Positions 36,450 to 48,187 of a DNA stretch of 64,000 nt are shown one piece after another. Numbering within the stretch: position 1 is the first letter of the stretch; every line of letters begins with the position of its first letter. The position numbers and the translations under genes were made by a program. The notes under the pieces were generated by a model, which had not been told where the DNA came from, did no database searches, and worked only from the letters and a program-made list of their open reading frames with translations. This DNA is from Romanomermis culicivorax (taxonomy: Eukaryota; Nematoda; Enoplea; Mermithida; Mermithidae), in assembly GCA_963922205.1 (NCBI GenBank), contig CAWUHX010000116.1:310001-374000 (forward strand), in the 5' to 3' direction.

Positions 36450-37013
36450 CTGTTTTAAACTCATCTGAAATAATTTAGATCATCGCTCCCACAATAATTT
36501 GTTATCTATACTGCGTGTTCTTGAAATGCTTATGAATATTAAAGTCGAAAGCAAGTACTTTTTGAGGGCGAAACTATTTTTTATCATTTTTAATTTATAA
36601 GCATTTAGAAAAAATGGGCCATATCTTGTATCCCGCGTTTTTTTACACATGTTAGTGTTAGCTATTTTAGAATTATTCTTGTCAAATTTCTGACATTGTT
36701 GGATTGTTTCCCGTCGCGTTGCATTCAGCGTCCTATTGGCTTCAGGTACTTAGGAACCAATCTTCAGATACTTAGGACCAAGGGTCTTGTGACAGGTTAA
36801 GAAGCTGCTCGTTGGTGTTCGGCGTGTTAGTTAATTTTTCATTTTGATAACTCGGTTTTTCTGGATATGTATACAAACAATTAGAAGGTATTGTCAATTA
36901 CTGTAGGAGTTCGAAGATGTTTGCCGCGGTTCTCTCAAAACATTCGGTTCTCCTCCTCGTCTGTCGCTCGTCGCGCGTTTGGAATTGACAAAAGGGATTT
37001 AGAGTCTTAAAAA

Positions 37014-40000
37014 ATGGTGAGTTTAGTTCATTCGGAGCAATAGAAGTGATCTTTTGTGCGTAGTTTCCATCATCGTTTCTTCCTCATATCGGCTTTTCTG
37101 AGGAAGAAAATTTAGAATGATTTCGGGCATGGCTCTCATTGTAGAAAAATTTAGGGGAATTCAAAACCGAAAAGATGCATTTTAGTGAACTTTAGAAGGT
37201 CAGAATCTTCAACTTTTCGGCGCTTTGCGCCTACCCGTATCCTGGATTTTCAAAGAAGAGGAATTCTGCAAAAAAATTCTAGAATTCACTGAATAAAAAG
37301 AAATCATTTTTGCAATAAAAGTGACCTATTTTCATTCAGTTTATGTGTGCTTGGATTAGTGGTTAAATTCTATGTTGAACGAAAAGTATGTAAATATAAT
37401 AATTTAATTTGGAAATTGTGATGTATAAGTATAATGATATTGCTGAAATTTGTATTCTAAAAAATTGAGAGGAAGTCCCCTACCTTCCCCCCTCTCTAAA
37501 TACGGGCCGGCTTTGCGCTGGGTCGGATACCCGTATGCAGGATTTTTAAAAAAAGGTAATTTTCAAAATTTTATTCATAATTTACTGAATAAAAAGAAAA
37601 TCAGTTTTGCAGTAAGGGCGACTTATTTTCAGTTAGTTTGTGTGTGCTCGGATTAGTGGCTAAATTCTATGTTTGACGAAAAGTATGTTAATATAATTTA
37701 ATTTGGGGATTGTGATGTATGAGCAATTGCTGAATGTTATTCTTAAATTTATGATTTAAGTTTAATCTAACATTTATCATCATTTATATTATTTAATCTA
37801 ACATTTATCAGTTTAGTCGTATACGGCGTGGATTTCGGAAAAAAACGAAAAAAATTTAGGGGGAAATTCCCCTCCTCGAAATTCGGGCCTGTTCGGAGAT
37901 AATATTCATTATTTTCTATGAGGCACAGCCATTCAAACCTGCAATTGGGGGGCCCAACTTGGCCAACCTTTTACCCAACCACACATGCACAGCCATGGTC
38001 GTGCGCAAGGGGGGAGTTTAGGGCGGCCGCCCCTCCCCCCTCATTGAGGCAGTAACTCTAAACCGAAAACATGCGTTTTGGTGGACTTTAAAAGGTCAAA
38101 ATCTCAAAATTTTCCGGCGCTTCGCGCCGGTCATGGGTATAATTATAACTATATTCTATCAGGCGCGGCCGTTAGCATATCTACTTCGACATACTAATTA
38201 ATGATCAACAGTTTATCAATCAAGTTAGCTTGTTTCATTTTCTGATCGTTTACAGTCAATTATGTCGCCGTAAATAGAGATTTTTCATCAAGTCTCTCAA
38301 TTTTTTCTCTCGATGATTCGAATTTTTTAACGTTTGCAATCTGAACTTTTGCGTTTATTGAAGGTGGAAATTGAAGACATTACTCTAGAACGCGGTTTCA
38401 AAACATTTGTTCACGAATTATCTGATGGAGAGATTTATTTTTCAGCGTTTTAGAATACAAAAACCCGAAAATTTTTCCGGCGCTACGCGCCGGAATGGGA
38501 GGCAAATTACGCTTCATCAGTCTGATTTTAATTTATTTCCCAACGTTATGAAAGTTCATTTTCCAGCGTTTTAGAAAGTGAAAATCAAAAAATTTTTCCG
38601 GCGCTCGACGCCAGACCATTCTATAGAACACCAATATATTCTTCATGAGCTCATTTTGACTAACATAACCAGAATTTTCTCAATTTTTTTCCTCATTTTT
38701 GCAGGTTTCTGACTACATTACAACAAAATGCTTGGGTATGCTCCTAAAATGCATAAAAAAGGATCCGTAGCCACATTATAAGCGTTTTTAAAAATGTGGA
38801 AAATTTTTGGAAAATGAGGAAAAATCTTAGAAGAAAAAAACGGTGATGCACACAGTATATCCACGTAAGATCAACATTTTCTGGGGCTATTCAGTGAAAA
38901 AATCTTATCCGCCCCCCCCCCCCCATGAAAAAATCCTGCGCACGGCCCTGTGCACAGCATAGAAATTCTGCTGGGGGTCAGCCAAGACAGGGGTGGAATA
39001 CAATTTTTCTCGTACTTTGATAACGAAAAGAAAGGTCTCAGAAAGTCTTCTAACATCCAAGCAGCATATTATTCAACCTATATTAGCCAGGTGGGAATTT
39101 TTTACGGATGGCGGTGGCCACGCCGAAATTTCTCTGACGCCGGTTTTTGGGGGTTTTCATGATGAAGGGAAGAAAGAACAAGTGAAATTATGCATGGGAA
39201 AAGCGCCAAAATTTGGAAGAGCTTCAACAGCGCTGCGCCCGAAGGGCGCAGCTGCTGTACCCTAAGCCTAAGCCTAAGGAAAATTTTAAAGGAAAAATAA
39301 ACTCAGATTAGATTTCCAAATTCGTTGACTTTCGACAATAAAGCGCGTCCCTAATCAGTGTTTTTTGTGCCAAAACATGGTTTTTGGCACAAAAAAAAAT
39401 TTGCGGCGGCCACTGCCATCCGTAATTTACCCGCCAGATATGTGAAATTATTTGCTTAGACAGCATTTTTAAAGTTTTGATGTTACTTTTTTGAAATCAA
39501 GTATGATTTGTTTAGAAAAATTGTTAAACTACAGCATCATTTCCATTTTTATGACGACTTTCTCTTCTCTCTTGCTCATTTTCCTTTGTCATCTTCTCAA
39601 TCATTGCTGGGAAAGTCAAATCTGCTGGGGTCAGCAAGAATCTGCTGGGGGTCAATAAAAATCTGCTGGAGGTCAAGAGCCCTACAAACCCCCCCCCCCC
39701 AAACTTGGAAAAATTAGAAAAAATTGGCGAAAAAGTGATTTTTTAACCTTTGTTGGGGTAATATTCTGGTCGGATCTCTTACAGGTGTGCTAGCATTACC
39801 TACTCTACTTCCCTTTCCAATAACCCACTATGCTCAAGAATAACCCTACAAGATGAGTGTGAACGAGGCGCAGTAAATTTTTTCCAGTGCAATTCGATAA
39901 ATCCAATCGGAACCACAGTAAATAAATTTGTGAGAACTCTATCGTGTTAATATGCTTTCAGCTCCTGTAAAGCACCAATTATCATTCATTGGTTTAATAT

Positions 40001-43000
40001 GACCAGAATTTTCTCAATTTTTTCTTATTTAAGCAGGTTACTGACTAACAACAGAATGTTTGGCATATTCCTGAAAATCAAGAAAAAAGCATCCATGTCG
40101 TTGTTCACATGAAACTTTTAAAAAATGTTTTTGATGAAGAAAAAAATTTTGGGTTGGATCCTCATCCCATCCACAGCACATACCTGTAAGGGGCTGACCA
40201 GTTGGGTGCATGATAAAAGCCACTTTTGAAGGGGAAGGGTCATTTTTTGTTAGAAGCTCGAAGCTGAAAAAGGGTCAAAAAAGCTATAATTGTGTAAGTC
40301 AGAAAATTTTGTGCCCACGTCCAATCGATTGTATGACAACTTGGCGTCCGTCCGTCGTAACTCAGCGCATTGTATTTTACTTCGGCGCCTATGCGATAGT
40401 AAAAAATTAGTTTATAAATTTCAAATTACATCCATACCTGTACCTGGGGGGGTTGGGGGACCCCCCCCCCCCCAACTTGGCCAACCCAGTACTCAAAATC
40501 ATTCCCCCCCCCAGTTGGGAAAAAATAAAAAAATTTGCCAAAAAGTGTATGTTTTTGGGAAAAATTTCGACTTTTGCCTACCCCCCCCCCCTCAAAAAAT
40601 TCCGGATTTACCCCCCGCCCCCCCCCCACCCCCAACTGGTCGGAGGTCTTACAGGTATGATTACATCCCGTGGTTAGATTGATGAAAAAATATTGATTAG
40701 AAAAGGAAAAAATATAGTTACTCAAAGTTACAAAAATCTACTGAAGCATACATGTAATGGGGGGGAGTGCTATGGGACACCCCCCCCCCCCCAGAAATCG
40801 TCGACCATATGGCTAGCCATTGGGCGACCCCCCCCCCCAGGATTTTCGAATCCTATGGCTAGCCATATGGTAGCCCTAGGGACCCCTATAGTTTTAGTCG
40901 GAAAAATACTGAAAAATGTCATTTTTTCCATGAAAAATGTCAATTTTTGAACAAAAATTGGTCAAAAACGTCAATTTTCTCGGCGCTTCGCGCCATAAGT
41001 ACATATTTTATCATTTTTTAGACAAAAATTACTACTTTTTAAAACCGTTTTTTCGGACATTTTTCATGGAAAAAATCGAATTTTTTTTCCTTCAGGGACC
41101 CCCCCCCCAAAATTTTGGGAATTACTGACCCCCGGCCCCAAAAAAGTGCTCCAACCCCCCCCCCCCCAGACCTCGGAGCTCCGTTACATGTATGTACTAA
41201 AGTTAACATAGTAGATATAGATTGAATTTGTAAATGTGATCGTCATACTTGAAATCAGTGATCCTTTTGTTCATTTCAGATTTTTTGACAAATTTCAAGT
41301 ACAACGGGTTTTAATCACTCGCATTCTGTAGCACCGTAAATTTTTCATTTTTTTCAACGTCTAAAATTAATTTTCTCGGAGGAAGTGACTCGAACGTTGC
41401 TTGTGCCGACTGTGTCGCGTCGGAAAATCATGCCTAGTTTTGGATTCTGATCTCCAGCCGAAACGAATGTCGCCATAATTCTTAGCGTAGGATACAATGT
41501 CTTACAGAGCCTGAATCGGGCCTGGAATTCCCGGCCCTTACCGACAATTTTTTTTAGAAGACCAAACCCAGCCCGGTCCGAAATCGGGCTTTAACTTTGA
41601 AGCCCAACCCGATTAAAAAAACAAGGCCCCAAGCCCAACCCGAAAGTACGATTTTAAGACACGCTTCCTGAGACAATTCGGCTTCTCATGCAGAGAGTTG
41701 TGATAGGTAAAGATTAAGCTCCACCTGAAAATCACATATTTGGTATAACTTGATGCGCTAGGAACGAAAATGATATTCGTTTCGTCTGAACTTTTGCAAG
41801 TTTGGCCTGTTGTTCTGAAAACATACCCAATACTAGGTAAATCGATGGATCAAAATTTACTGTAGGATTCACTAGTGTAAAGAATGTAAACAATTCAGTG
41901 GTGCTCGAAACATCAAGTTTTGAGTGCGAAAATTGTCATTTTTTTACAAAAATCATATCTACCGCTAAAGCTCAGAAGCACCACAAATTCTCTATTCAAT
42001 AGATAGTTTACGATGTCTTCTACCTGCTGACAAATAATCACGAAAATTCATGTACTGCCAGAGGGTCGCAAGAGTTGGAATATGAATACCACATTACATT
42101 TCTGATACTTGCGACCTCTGTTGTGAGAGAATCAAGAGACATCGTTCCTAGCGCATCAAGTTACACCAAATATGTTATTTTCAGGTAAGGTTAAATTTTT
42201 ACTTATCACAACTCAATTGAATCCGGGCTTAAAATGTTGTGTTATTTCATTTGGTAGAGCAAAAACGGAAGCAGAGAAGAAAGAGCGTGAGTGGTCGGGC
42301 CGAGCTTTGTCTAATTTGTCCATGATTTTTGGTTTTAAAAAATTGAAAAATCGAGAATCTGTCGACTTTCTTCAGGTAGGTACACTGAAAAGAATTAGGT
42401 GTCACGAACAAAATTTATTTGATGCAGTAATCACAACGAACATAATCAAAAACTATAACTTGCACATCAAAATTTTTCGGGTTTTTGAAAAATGACAGCC
42501 CGAAGCCCTTATTTCGGGCTTAAATTCAGGCCCTAATATCTTATTTTCGGGCGGGGTGAGTAATCCGCTCGATGATCGGTGCTATTTGAAAGTGTTGACC
42601 TGAAAACAGGTTTTTTAAATGCTGAGTCTTTCAGTTTTATCATCCATTGTCACTATATGCAGACACATTTTGCTCCTTTAGTCAACTTTGGTATGAACAG
42701 GGTATTTTTGATTACAAGGACCTATCTGGGTTAATAAATAATTTGACATTCGCATTTGATCATACATGTAATTGGGGGAAGGGAAGTGCTTTAGAAACGC
42801 CCTTCCCCTGAAATCGTCGACCATATGGCTAGCCATAGGAACAACCATACTTGTGGTTTGAAAAATATCATTTGCCAATGGAAAAATGTCGTTTTGTAAT
42901 GAAAAATGCCAATTTTTGGATGAAACATTGTCATAAATGCCTATTGTCGCGGTTTTTAAACAAAAATTAATTTTTTTCTGAACCGTTTTTCGGACATTTT

Positions 43001-44541
43001 GTCGTAAAAAAAATCGAATTTATTCCTTAATGGATCCCACACCTATAATATTTTGACTCCAGACTCCCCAGACTTCAGGGCTCTGTTACATGTATGCATT
43101 TGATGAGTATGTGCAATGAAAATCGGAATGTTCATCGGCAAATTTGAACTTTTTCCCTTTGTCGTACTAATTTTTCACCAATTTCACTTCTCACCAATGC
43201 TTTTGGGTTTCTTGCACTGTTTCATTTAGAACGTAGGTACTGATAATTTTCTAATTTTAAGACGATCTCGAAGAACAACAAAATGACGCAGCATTTGAAT
43301 TATCGAATGCGAATAATGCTTCAAGATTCTAGGACGTTTGTCGGTTATTTTAAAGGTAGTTATTAATTATTAATCATGTCTCCTTTCCGTAGTACGTACT
43401 TCATTACCTATATTCTGTTTTCTAGCGTTTGACAAACACATGAACGTTATTTTATCGGATTGTGAAGAATTTCGGCGAATCAAATCGAAGCCTGGTAAAG
43501 TACCCGACCGCGAAGAAAAAAGGACGCTCGGTTTTATTATTATCAGGGGCGAACATATCGTTAGCATGACGGTTGAAGGGCCTCCAGCCAAAGATGTAAG
43601 TATCTATCATGCTTAAATACGGTATTCTTCGATTTCGAATGCATTTTTCAAAGTCATTTACGTTACGATTATTTTTATGTACGAAAATTTTATTTATTGT
43701 AATCGACGTTAAAGTTATCATGTGGGCTAAAAGCACAAACATATTGTATTTTTCTGTATTTTTTATTGCATTTTTATAGTCTATTTTGTAATAGCAGACG
43801 CAGCGGGAGTATATCTCAGAAACGCGGACTTATTCTATACTAGGTGGTCATTCATTACAGTATTAGAACCAATGGAAGAATCATTGTCAAGGCATCTTAA
43901 TAATGAACGAATATTTTTTTCTATACTGCTGATAAGCATCCTGTTTTTTAGACAAAATGTCGCGCCTTGTCCGTATGTACCGTTTTGAACGGAATGAAGT
44001 GTAATTAATCGACCAAGTAATTTTTCAGGACGACATTGCCAAAGTTCCCAAAGCCGGTGGCATGGCTGGTCCCGGCATGGCCAAAGCAGCTGGCCGTGGG
44101 ATGCCTATGGTACCGCCAGTGGGCGGAGCAGCGCCGGGTATAGTACTTCCGTCATTTTGCAGCATTCCTCATTTTCATAACTAATTTTCTCTTTTCCAGG
44201 TTTGCAAGGTCCCGTCAGAGGCGTCGGCGGTCCAGCGCCGGGTATGATGCAACCAGGTTTCGGTGGCGGACCGGCAGGTATGATGCCACCTGGAATGATT
44301 CCTCCTCGACCGAATATGCCGCCGGGAATGATGAGAGGAGGTCAGTGTTTGTGTATAAAGTTGGAAGTTCGGAAAACATGTCTGCGTGGTTCTGACGCTC
44401 GCAGAGCTGAATTTTTTTATTGAACAGAATTGAAATACTAGACAGTGTTTTAAAATAATCACCATCAGATTTTCTGAGAACAATTTACAACTACGAAATC
44501 GATGAGTTTATTTGATCTTTTTAGGTCCTCCGCGTTATTAA
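37014..44541 (+). CDS. SNRPB: Small nuclear ribonucleoprotein-associated protein B (SmB)
   Basis: The exons are 43262-43355, 43426-43595, 44029-44137, 44200-44340 and 44525-44541 (stop TAA). Exon 43262 starts in phase 0 at Thr2 (TISKNNKM), so the initiator codon must be in an upstream exon. The best candidate is the ATG at 37014-37016, directly followed by the strong donor GTGAGT, leaving a 6.2-kb intron; this link is inferred. The product is 177 aa. Sm1 covers [19 protein letters not shown] and the linked FDKHMNVIL, and Sm2 covers [16 protein letters not shown]. The tail is rich in Gly, Pro and Met with AAGRGMP and ends in [12 protein letters not shown]. SmB sits in the heptameric Sm ring on U1, U2, U4 and U5 snRNAs, and its proline-rich tail binds WW and GYF domains. 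The tail is shorter than in vertebrate SmB and similar in length to other invertebrate forms. AATAAA follows at 44642. Confidence 0.9.
37130..38900 (+). repeat. Family G2-like sequence in SmB intron 1
   Basis: GC hairpins are at 37222, 38114-38130, 38477-38493 and about 38600. Position 38060-38850 follows the order of 58975-59944. Position 37440-37700 is a direct repeat of 37255-37430. Confidence 0.6.
39100..39425. repeat. GGATGGCGGTGGCC inverted element with CCTAAG units
   Basis: It is larger than the copy at 7276: the left end is at about 39102 and the right end GGCCACTGCCATCC at about 39407-39420. CCTAAGCCTAAGCCTAAGG sits at 39262. A TTTTGTGCCAAAACATGG hairpin is inside. Confidence 0.6.
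39490..39680. repeat. AATCTGCTGGGGTCAG repeat, copy 2
   Basis: The same order as 11250-11430, with three units at 39615-39675. Confidence 0.6.
39675..39790 (+). repeat. Family A-like fragment
   Basis: A C11 run, an AACTTGGAAAAATTAG stretch and CTGGTCGGATCTCTTACAGG match family A. The left end is absent. Confidence 0.5.
40433..40659 (+). mobile_element. Family A hAT-like MITE
   Basis: A 227-bp element with ends CATACCTGTA / TACAGGTATG and perfect duplication ATTACATC (40425-40432, 40660-40667). It is located in the long SmB intron. C-runs of 8-14 bases occur four times. Confidence 0.88.
40747..41194 (+). mobile_element. Family D hAT-like element
   Basis: A 448-bp element with ends CATACATGTAATGG / CCGTTACATGTATG and duplication TACTGAAG/TACTAAAG (7/8). 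It contains CCATATGGCTAGCCATTGG and a GGCGCTTCGCGCC hairpin at about 40982. Confidence 0.85.
41507..42560. repeat. Element with CGGGCCTGGAATTC ends
   Basis: Left words CGGGCCTGGAATTCCCGGCC and AGCCCGGTCCG, and right words TTCGGGCTTAAATTCAGGCCC, are inverted partners, so a 1-kb hAT-style element is likely. No duplication could be placed. Confidence 0.45.
42761..43096 (+). mobile_element. Family D hAT-like element
   Basis: A 336-bp element with ends CATACATGTAATTG / CTGTTACATGTATG and perfect duplication CATTTGAT (42753-42760, 43097-43104). Confidence 0.88.
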
Positions 44542-44641
44542 TCGAAAGATTGGAAGTCGATCGCCTTTTCATTGCGTAAAAAGATGTCACGTTGCGAAAC
44601 GTCTGGTTGTTGTAAATTTTTAAATTACGCGAATCTTTCCG

Positions 44642-44647
44642 AATAAA
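44642..44647 (+). promoter_or_regulatory. Poly(A) signal AATAAA of SmB
   Basis: It lies 101 nt after the stop codon, in an AT-rich context. Confidence 0.7.
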
Positions 44648-45038
44648 ATTTTGTAATTTCCCACTTTTATAGAAAAATCATTTGATCCGGTAGGGTTCTG
44701 GCGCTGATGATCTGTTATAAGAATGCTCAATCGGTCATGCACTCGAAAATTTTTGGGTATGTTTTCGACCGTTTTTTGAGCTGCAGTTGTCGATCGTCTC
44801 TAACTAGCGTCAATTGACTTGACACGAAACCAACCTAATTTTTTCATGTGGTAACCGTATCTATGAATTTTTTCTCTGAAACCTTGTTTAGCATTCCTGA
44901 ACAATTTCCAGACCTTTGTGGTCAGCAGTTCTAAAGATATTCACAGTAAAGTGGGACGAGTGTGTCCCATCACGTTTTGCTGAACTGTAACTGTTGAAGC
45001 AACCTGTTCCCGCTACTCGGGGCTTCAATAAAAATTAG

Positions 45039-45087
45039 GCTCGGTCCGGGACCTTGCGGTTACCATCCGCACACTAACCAACCGAGC
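45039..45087 (-). other. tRNA-like minihelix in a short palindromic repeat
   Basis: On the minus strand GCTCGGT and ACCGAGC pair as a 7-bp acceptor-like stem around GGTTAGTGTGCGG (A-box-like) and GGTCCCGG. There is no anticodon arm. Outer words CCCGCTACTCGG and CCGAGCAACGGG enclose it. Confidence 0.35.
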
Positions 45088-45765
45088 AACGGGAAAGGTG
45101 CTCTTTTTGCCAACAATTCGTAGTTGAGGTGGCTGCTTTGGCCACTCTCAACAGCTGGCGTGTTGCATGGATAGTGTTGTGCTTCCACCACATCATTCAT
45201 TCGTATAGTATCCATCGAATGGCAACGTTTCTCACTGCTACCACATTAACAGGTCCTGAGATCGTGTCTACAATATGCGTATTCAATATTTTGGCACAGT
45301 CATGTCTCCTTTGTAAATTATTAGAACACAAGATACATATTTTTAATCTTGAAAAACATTTCTGGAAATGATATAGATCCTTTTAATATAATTGTAACAA
45401 AACCCGCATTCGAAAAATTTTTGAGTGCATCGCTCAAACGTTGAATAAAAATGCAGGACTTTTTGACAGTTGAAGTTTGTACTGCAATTGAAATCGTTTG
45501 CACAAAACTTTTACCGGAACATTCAATACTCCTTTTTTTCAAATTCCTCAAGAAGAAAAAAGATGCTTATGTATGCAAATAATGAACCACTTGCGTTGTT
45601 GGATCAGTTATGTTGATTGCAGACTTTATCTACTGCAATATTATTATGTACATACTGCCACATACCGCCAGAGGGTACGTTGAACAATGTGCTCTTCACC
45701 TGACAATTTTTCATGGGCTACTTCTGTTTTTAAGCGTTGTTTTTACATTCTTAAAGCAAGGCTAA

Positions 45766-45992
45766 AGGGCCATTTATACTTGCCTTTTTCGGGGGAACGG
45801 AACGGAATGCAATCGACACAACGTTACAGAACGAAATAGAAATTTTCGTTCGGTTCGGTTTACTGTAGGTCATTTTCTAGAAAATTGCAGTTATCCTTTG
45901 CGATCGAAAGTTGATTTTCAGGCTGAACATTTCAAGCTGTTGGCGAACGGTTCCATTCCGTTCCGTCGAAAAAGGCAAGTGTAAATGACCCT
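45766..45992. mobile_element. PIF/Harbinger-like MITE
   Basis: A 227-bp element whose ends are inverted over about 40 bp (AGGGCCATTTATACTTGCC / GGCAAGTGTAAATGACCCT). It is flanked by TAA on both sides (45763-45765, 45993-45995), the TWA target duplication of PIF/Harbinger. It has no frame. Confidence 0.75.
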
Positions 45993-45995
45993 TAA

Positions 45996-48187
45996 GACGT
46001 CTCTCCCCACACCGACTTTTCCAGCCAAAGTTCAGGGTAAGCTGCCACCCTCTCGTTGTATAGTAACGTGCAACATTCCACCCGTAGGATTGATGTTTCT
46101 GCCAATCCACCGGTTCTGAACCCGGCCATTTTAGTTGAGCCCTGGTCGGAATGGTCACACTCACCCCCACATTAGCCAGTGGTGGGACAGCTCCGAAGCC
46201 CTTCAACACGCTAATTTAACACAGGAACGTACATTAGCACTCCTAGTGTTCGGTACGGTTTACTTCCAATCTTTCCCACTCCAAGGCTCTTCCGAATCGA
46301 AAATAGGATTTCTCCTCATTTCCGTCCAGGTCAAGTCATGTGCCACTACCCACACAACACAACTCGAAAGTTGTTATCTCTAGCTAGCTCATTCTTCCAT
46401 GTGAAACTGGACGCTCTCGTCAACTTAACATCGAGGCGTGGCTAGCACCTTCCTTTGCTTCCCAGCGAAGTAAAGAAATATCCTATCGGCTCTTACGCCG
46501 ATGTATTTACTCCTCACGCTTCCAAGCTATTCTTCGTCGTCCAATTGTTATGAGATTTAAATAATATTTCCATCAAACGGTTTTCGACTGTAAGTAAAAC
46601 AGCTTAGTTTCATTTTCATCTTGTTCAGTTCTCTGCCCTTCTCCCTTGGCTTTCTTCGCTAGGAATTGCCCATAATGCTCAAGGCATTCTCATTCACGGA
46701 CATCCTGCATCAGTCACTGGAATCACCAGCCCTGTGATCCCTCCTGGATTCACACCGTCCACGGGCAATTAATCAATGTGATAGGCGCTTGTGTGTGAGC
46801 GGGTCGATCGCAGCATCGCGTCCTCTTCATACCTACATTCACCCATTCCTACCCATCCCGTAGCACTTTACACTTTTGTGCACACGCAGTTTCTAAGCAC
46901 ACCCCCAAAACCGTCACATTACTATTCAATCTTACAATGGCTTCAAATTTTTATTTTTAACCGATTTTGTTTAAATTAAACGTGGGCCTGATTAATCAGT
47001 TCCCCTTTCTGTTATGGAGTTTGGCAAAGGTGTCACTGAATATTCCAGATTTGCAAGTCCAGATAGTCCAATAAAACATCGCCAACAAATGCAGTCAGCT
47101 CTAAATAATGGAAAACGTGATTTTTAAATTGATACACGTAGCGGCTTAAAAAGTTGAACAGAGGTTCGGGCCAAAAGCTTGAGGGGACGGCGAAATGGTA
47201 ATTTTTTCCAAAAATTGGCGAATTTTCATCCAAAAATCTGAAAAAATGCAATTTTCACCCAAAAAAGTTAGTTTTGGAACAAAAACTGCTACCAAAATGT
47301 AAAAAATCCAGACAAAAAAATCGAAAAATAAGAAGTTTAAAAAAAATCTAAAAAAATTGGGACCAGGGTAAAATTTGGGTGCGGATCCCGAAATCGGGAG
47401 AACATAGCCCGGTAGCCCACCCATCCAACCTCTTTAAAATGGTTGACGCAGCGAAAACCAAAAAAATCAATTTACATGTACGCAACTTTCGTTCGGTGGA
47501 GAAGTATACTGTAAAAAAATGCCAGAATTCTTCATGAGAATGGGAAAAGCCAGAATCATTGAAAAACGATCTGCTTATCCGCTGTCATAAGTGCTCCGAT
47601 ACCCGAATACTCGAGAAATTTTGACCACTCAACCTCCGTTTCAAAATTATTGGATTACAGTGCTCTGAATGAAAAAAGCGTAGTGTTTCGTTTTCAAGTA
47701 AAGTCAGATGAAAAACACACTTTTCAGTTTCATACTCAGCCATATACGGACAGGTAGATATTACGGTTTTATGATAAATAAGGAATGCAAAAAAATAATT
47801 TCACAACACGGCACGCGCACAATATGTAGTGTACAAAAGAATGTGAATCTTTGTTCAAAAGCAAAATTTTCACTTTTCCGGTTCCACGGATTTTATATTT
47901 ATATAGTCCGTCTTTCTCAAATGCTTCAGATGATGAGAGTAGAAAGTGAGTACTATTCCATATTTTAAAGATTTTTGGCTGAGACGTCACATTGGATCGA
48001 GAATTTGTGAGCACACTAAATTTCGGAAGTGATTCTGACGATAATACTGATTTTTGGAAGCATTTTATAAAAAACAGACTATGGAGCTACAGTATGAGTT
48101 TTGCGATATAAAGAAATTTCAACTCGAAAATTGACGCTAACAATACCTTCAGTGCTGTTGCTATAAAACTTGACTTATATGTACATA
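45996..48187. other. Convergent intergenic region between SmB and subunit d
   Basis: Position 46000-46970 is less AT-rich than its surroundings and C-rich on the plus strand, with no frame or RNA I recognise; it may be an unnamed repeat. Position 47160-47420 has AAAAATTTT-rich words like family D interiors. Confidence 0.4.

Noticed and set aside
42172-42495. 107-codon frame
   Set aside because: It lies inside the CGGGCCTGGAATTC-ended repeat, with no similarity I can recognise.
45877-46383. Frames of 82-110 codons in the less AT-rich intergenic stretch
   Set aside because: No domain, no splice-consistent extension, and partly within the Harbinger-like MITE.
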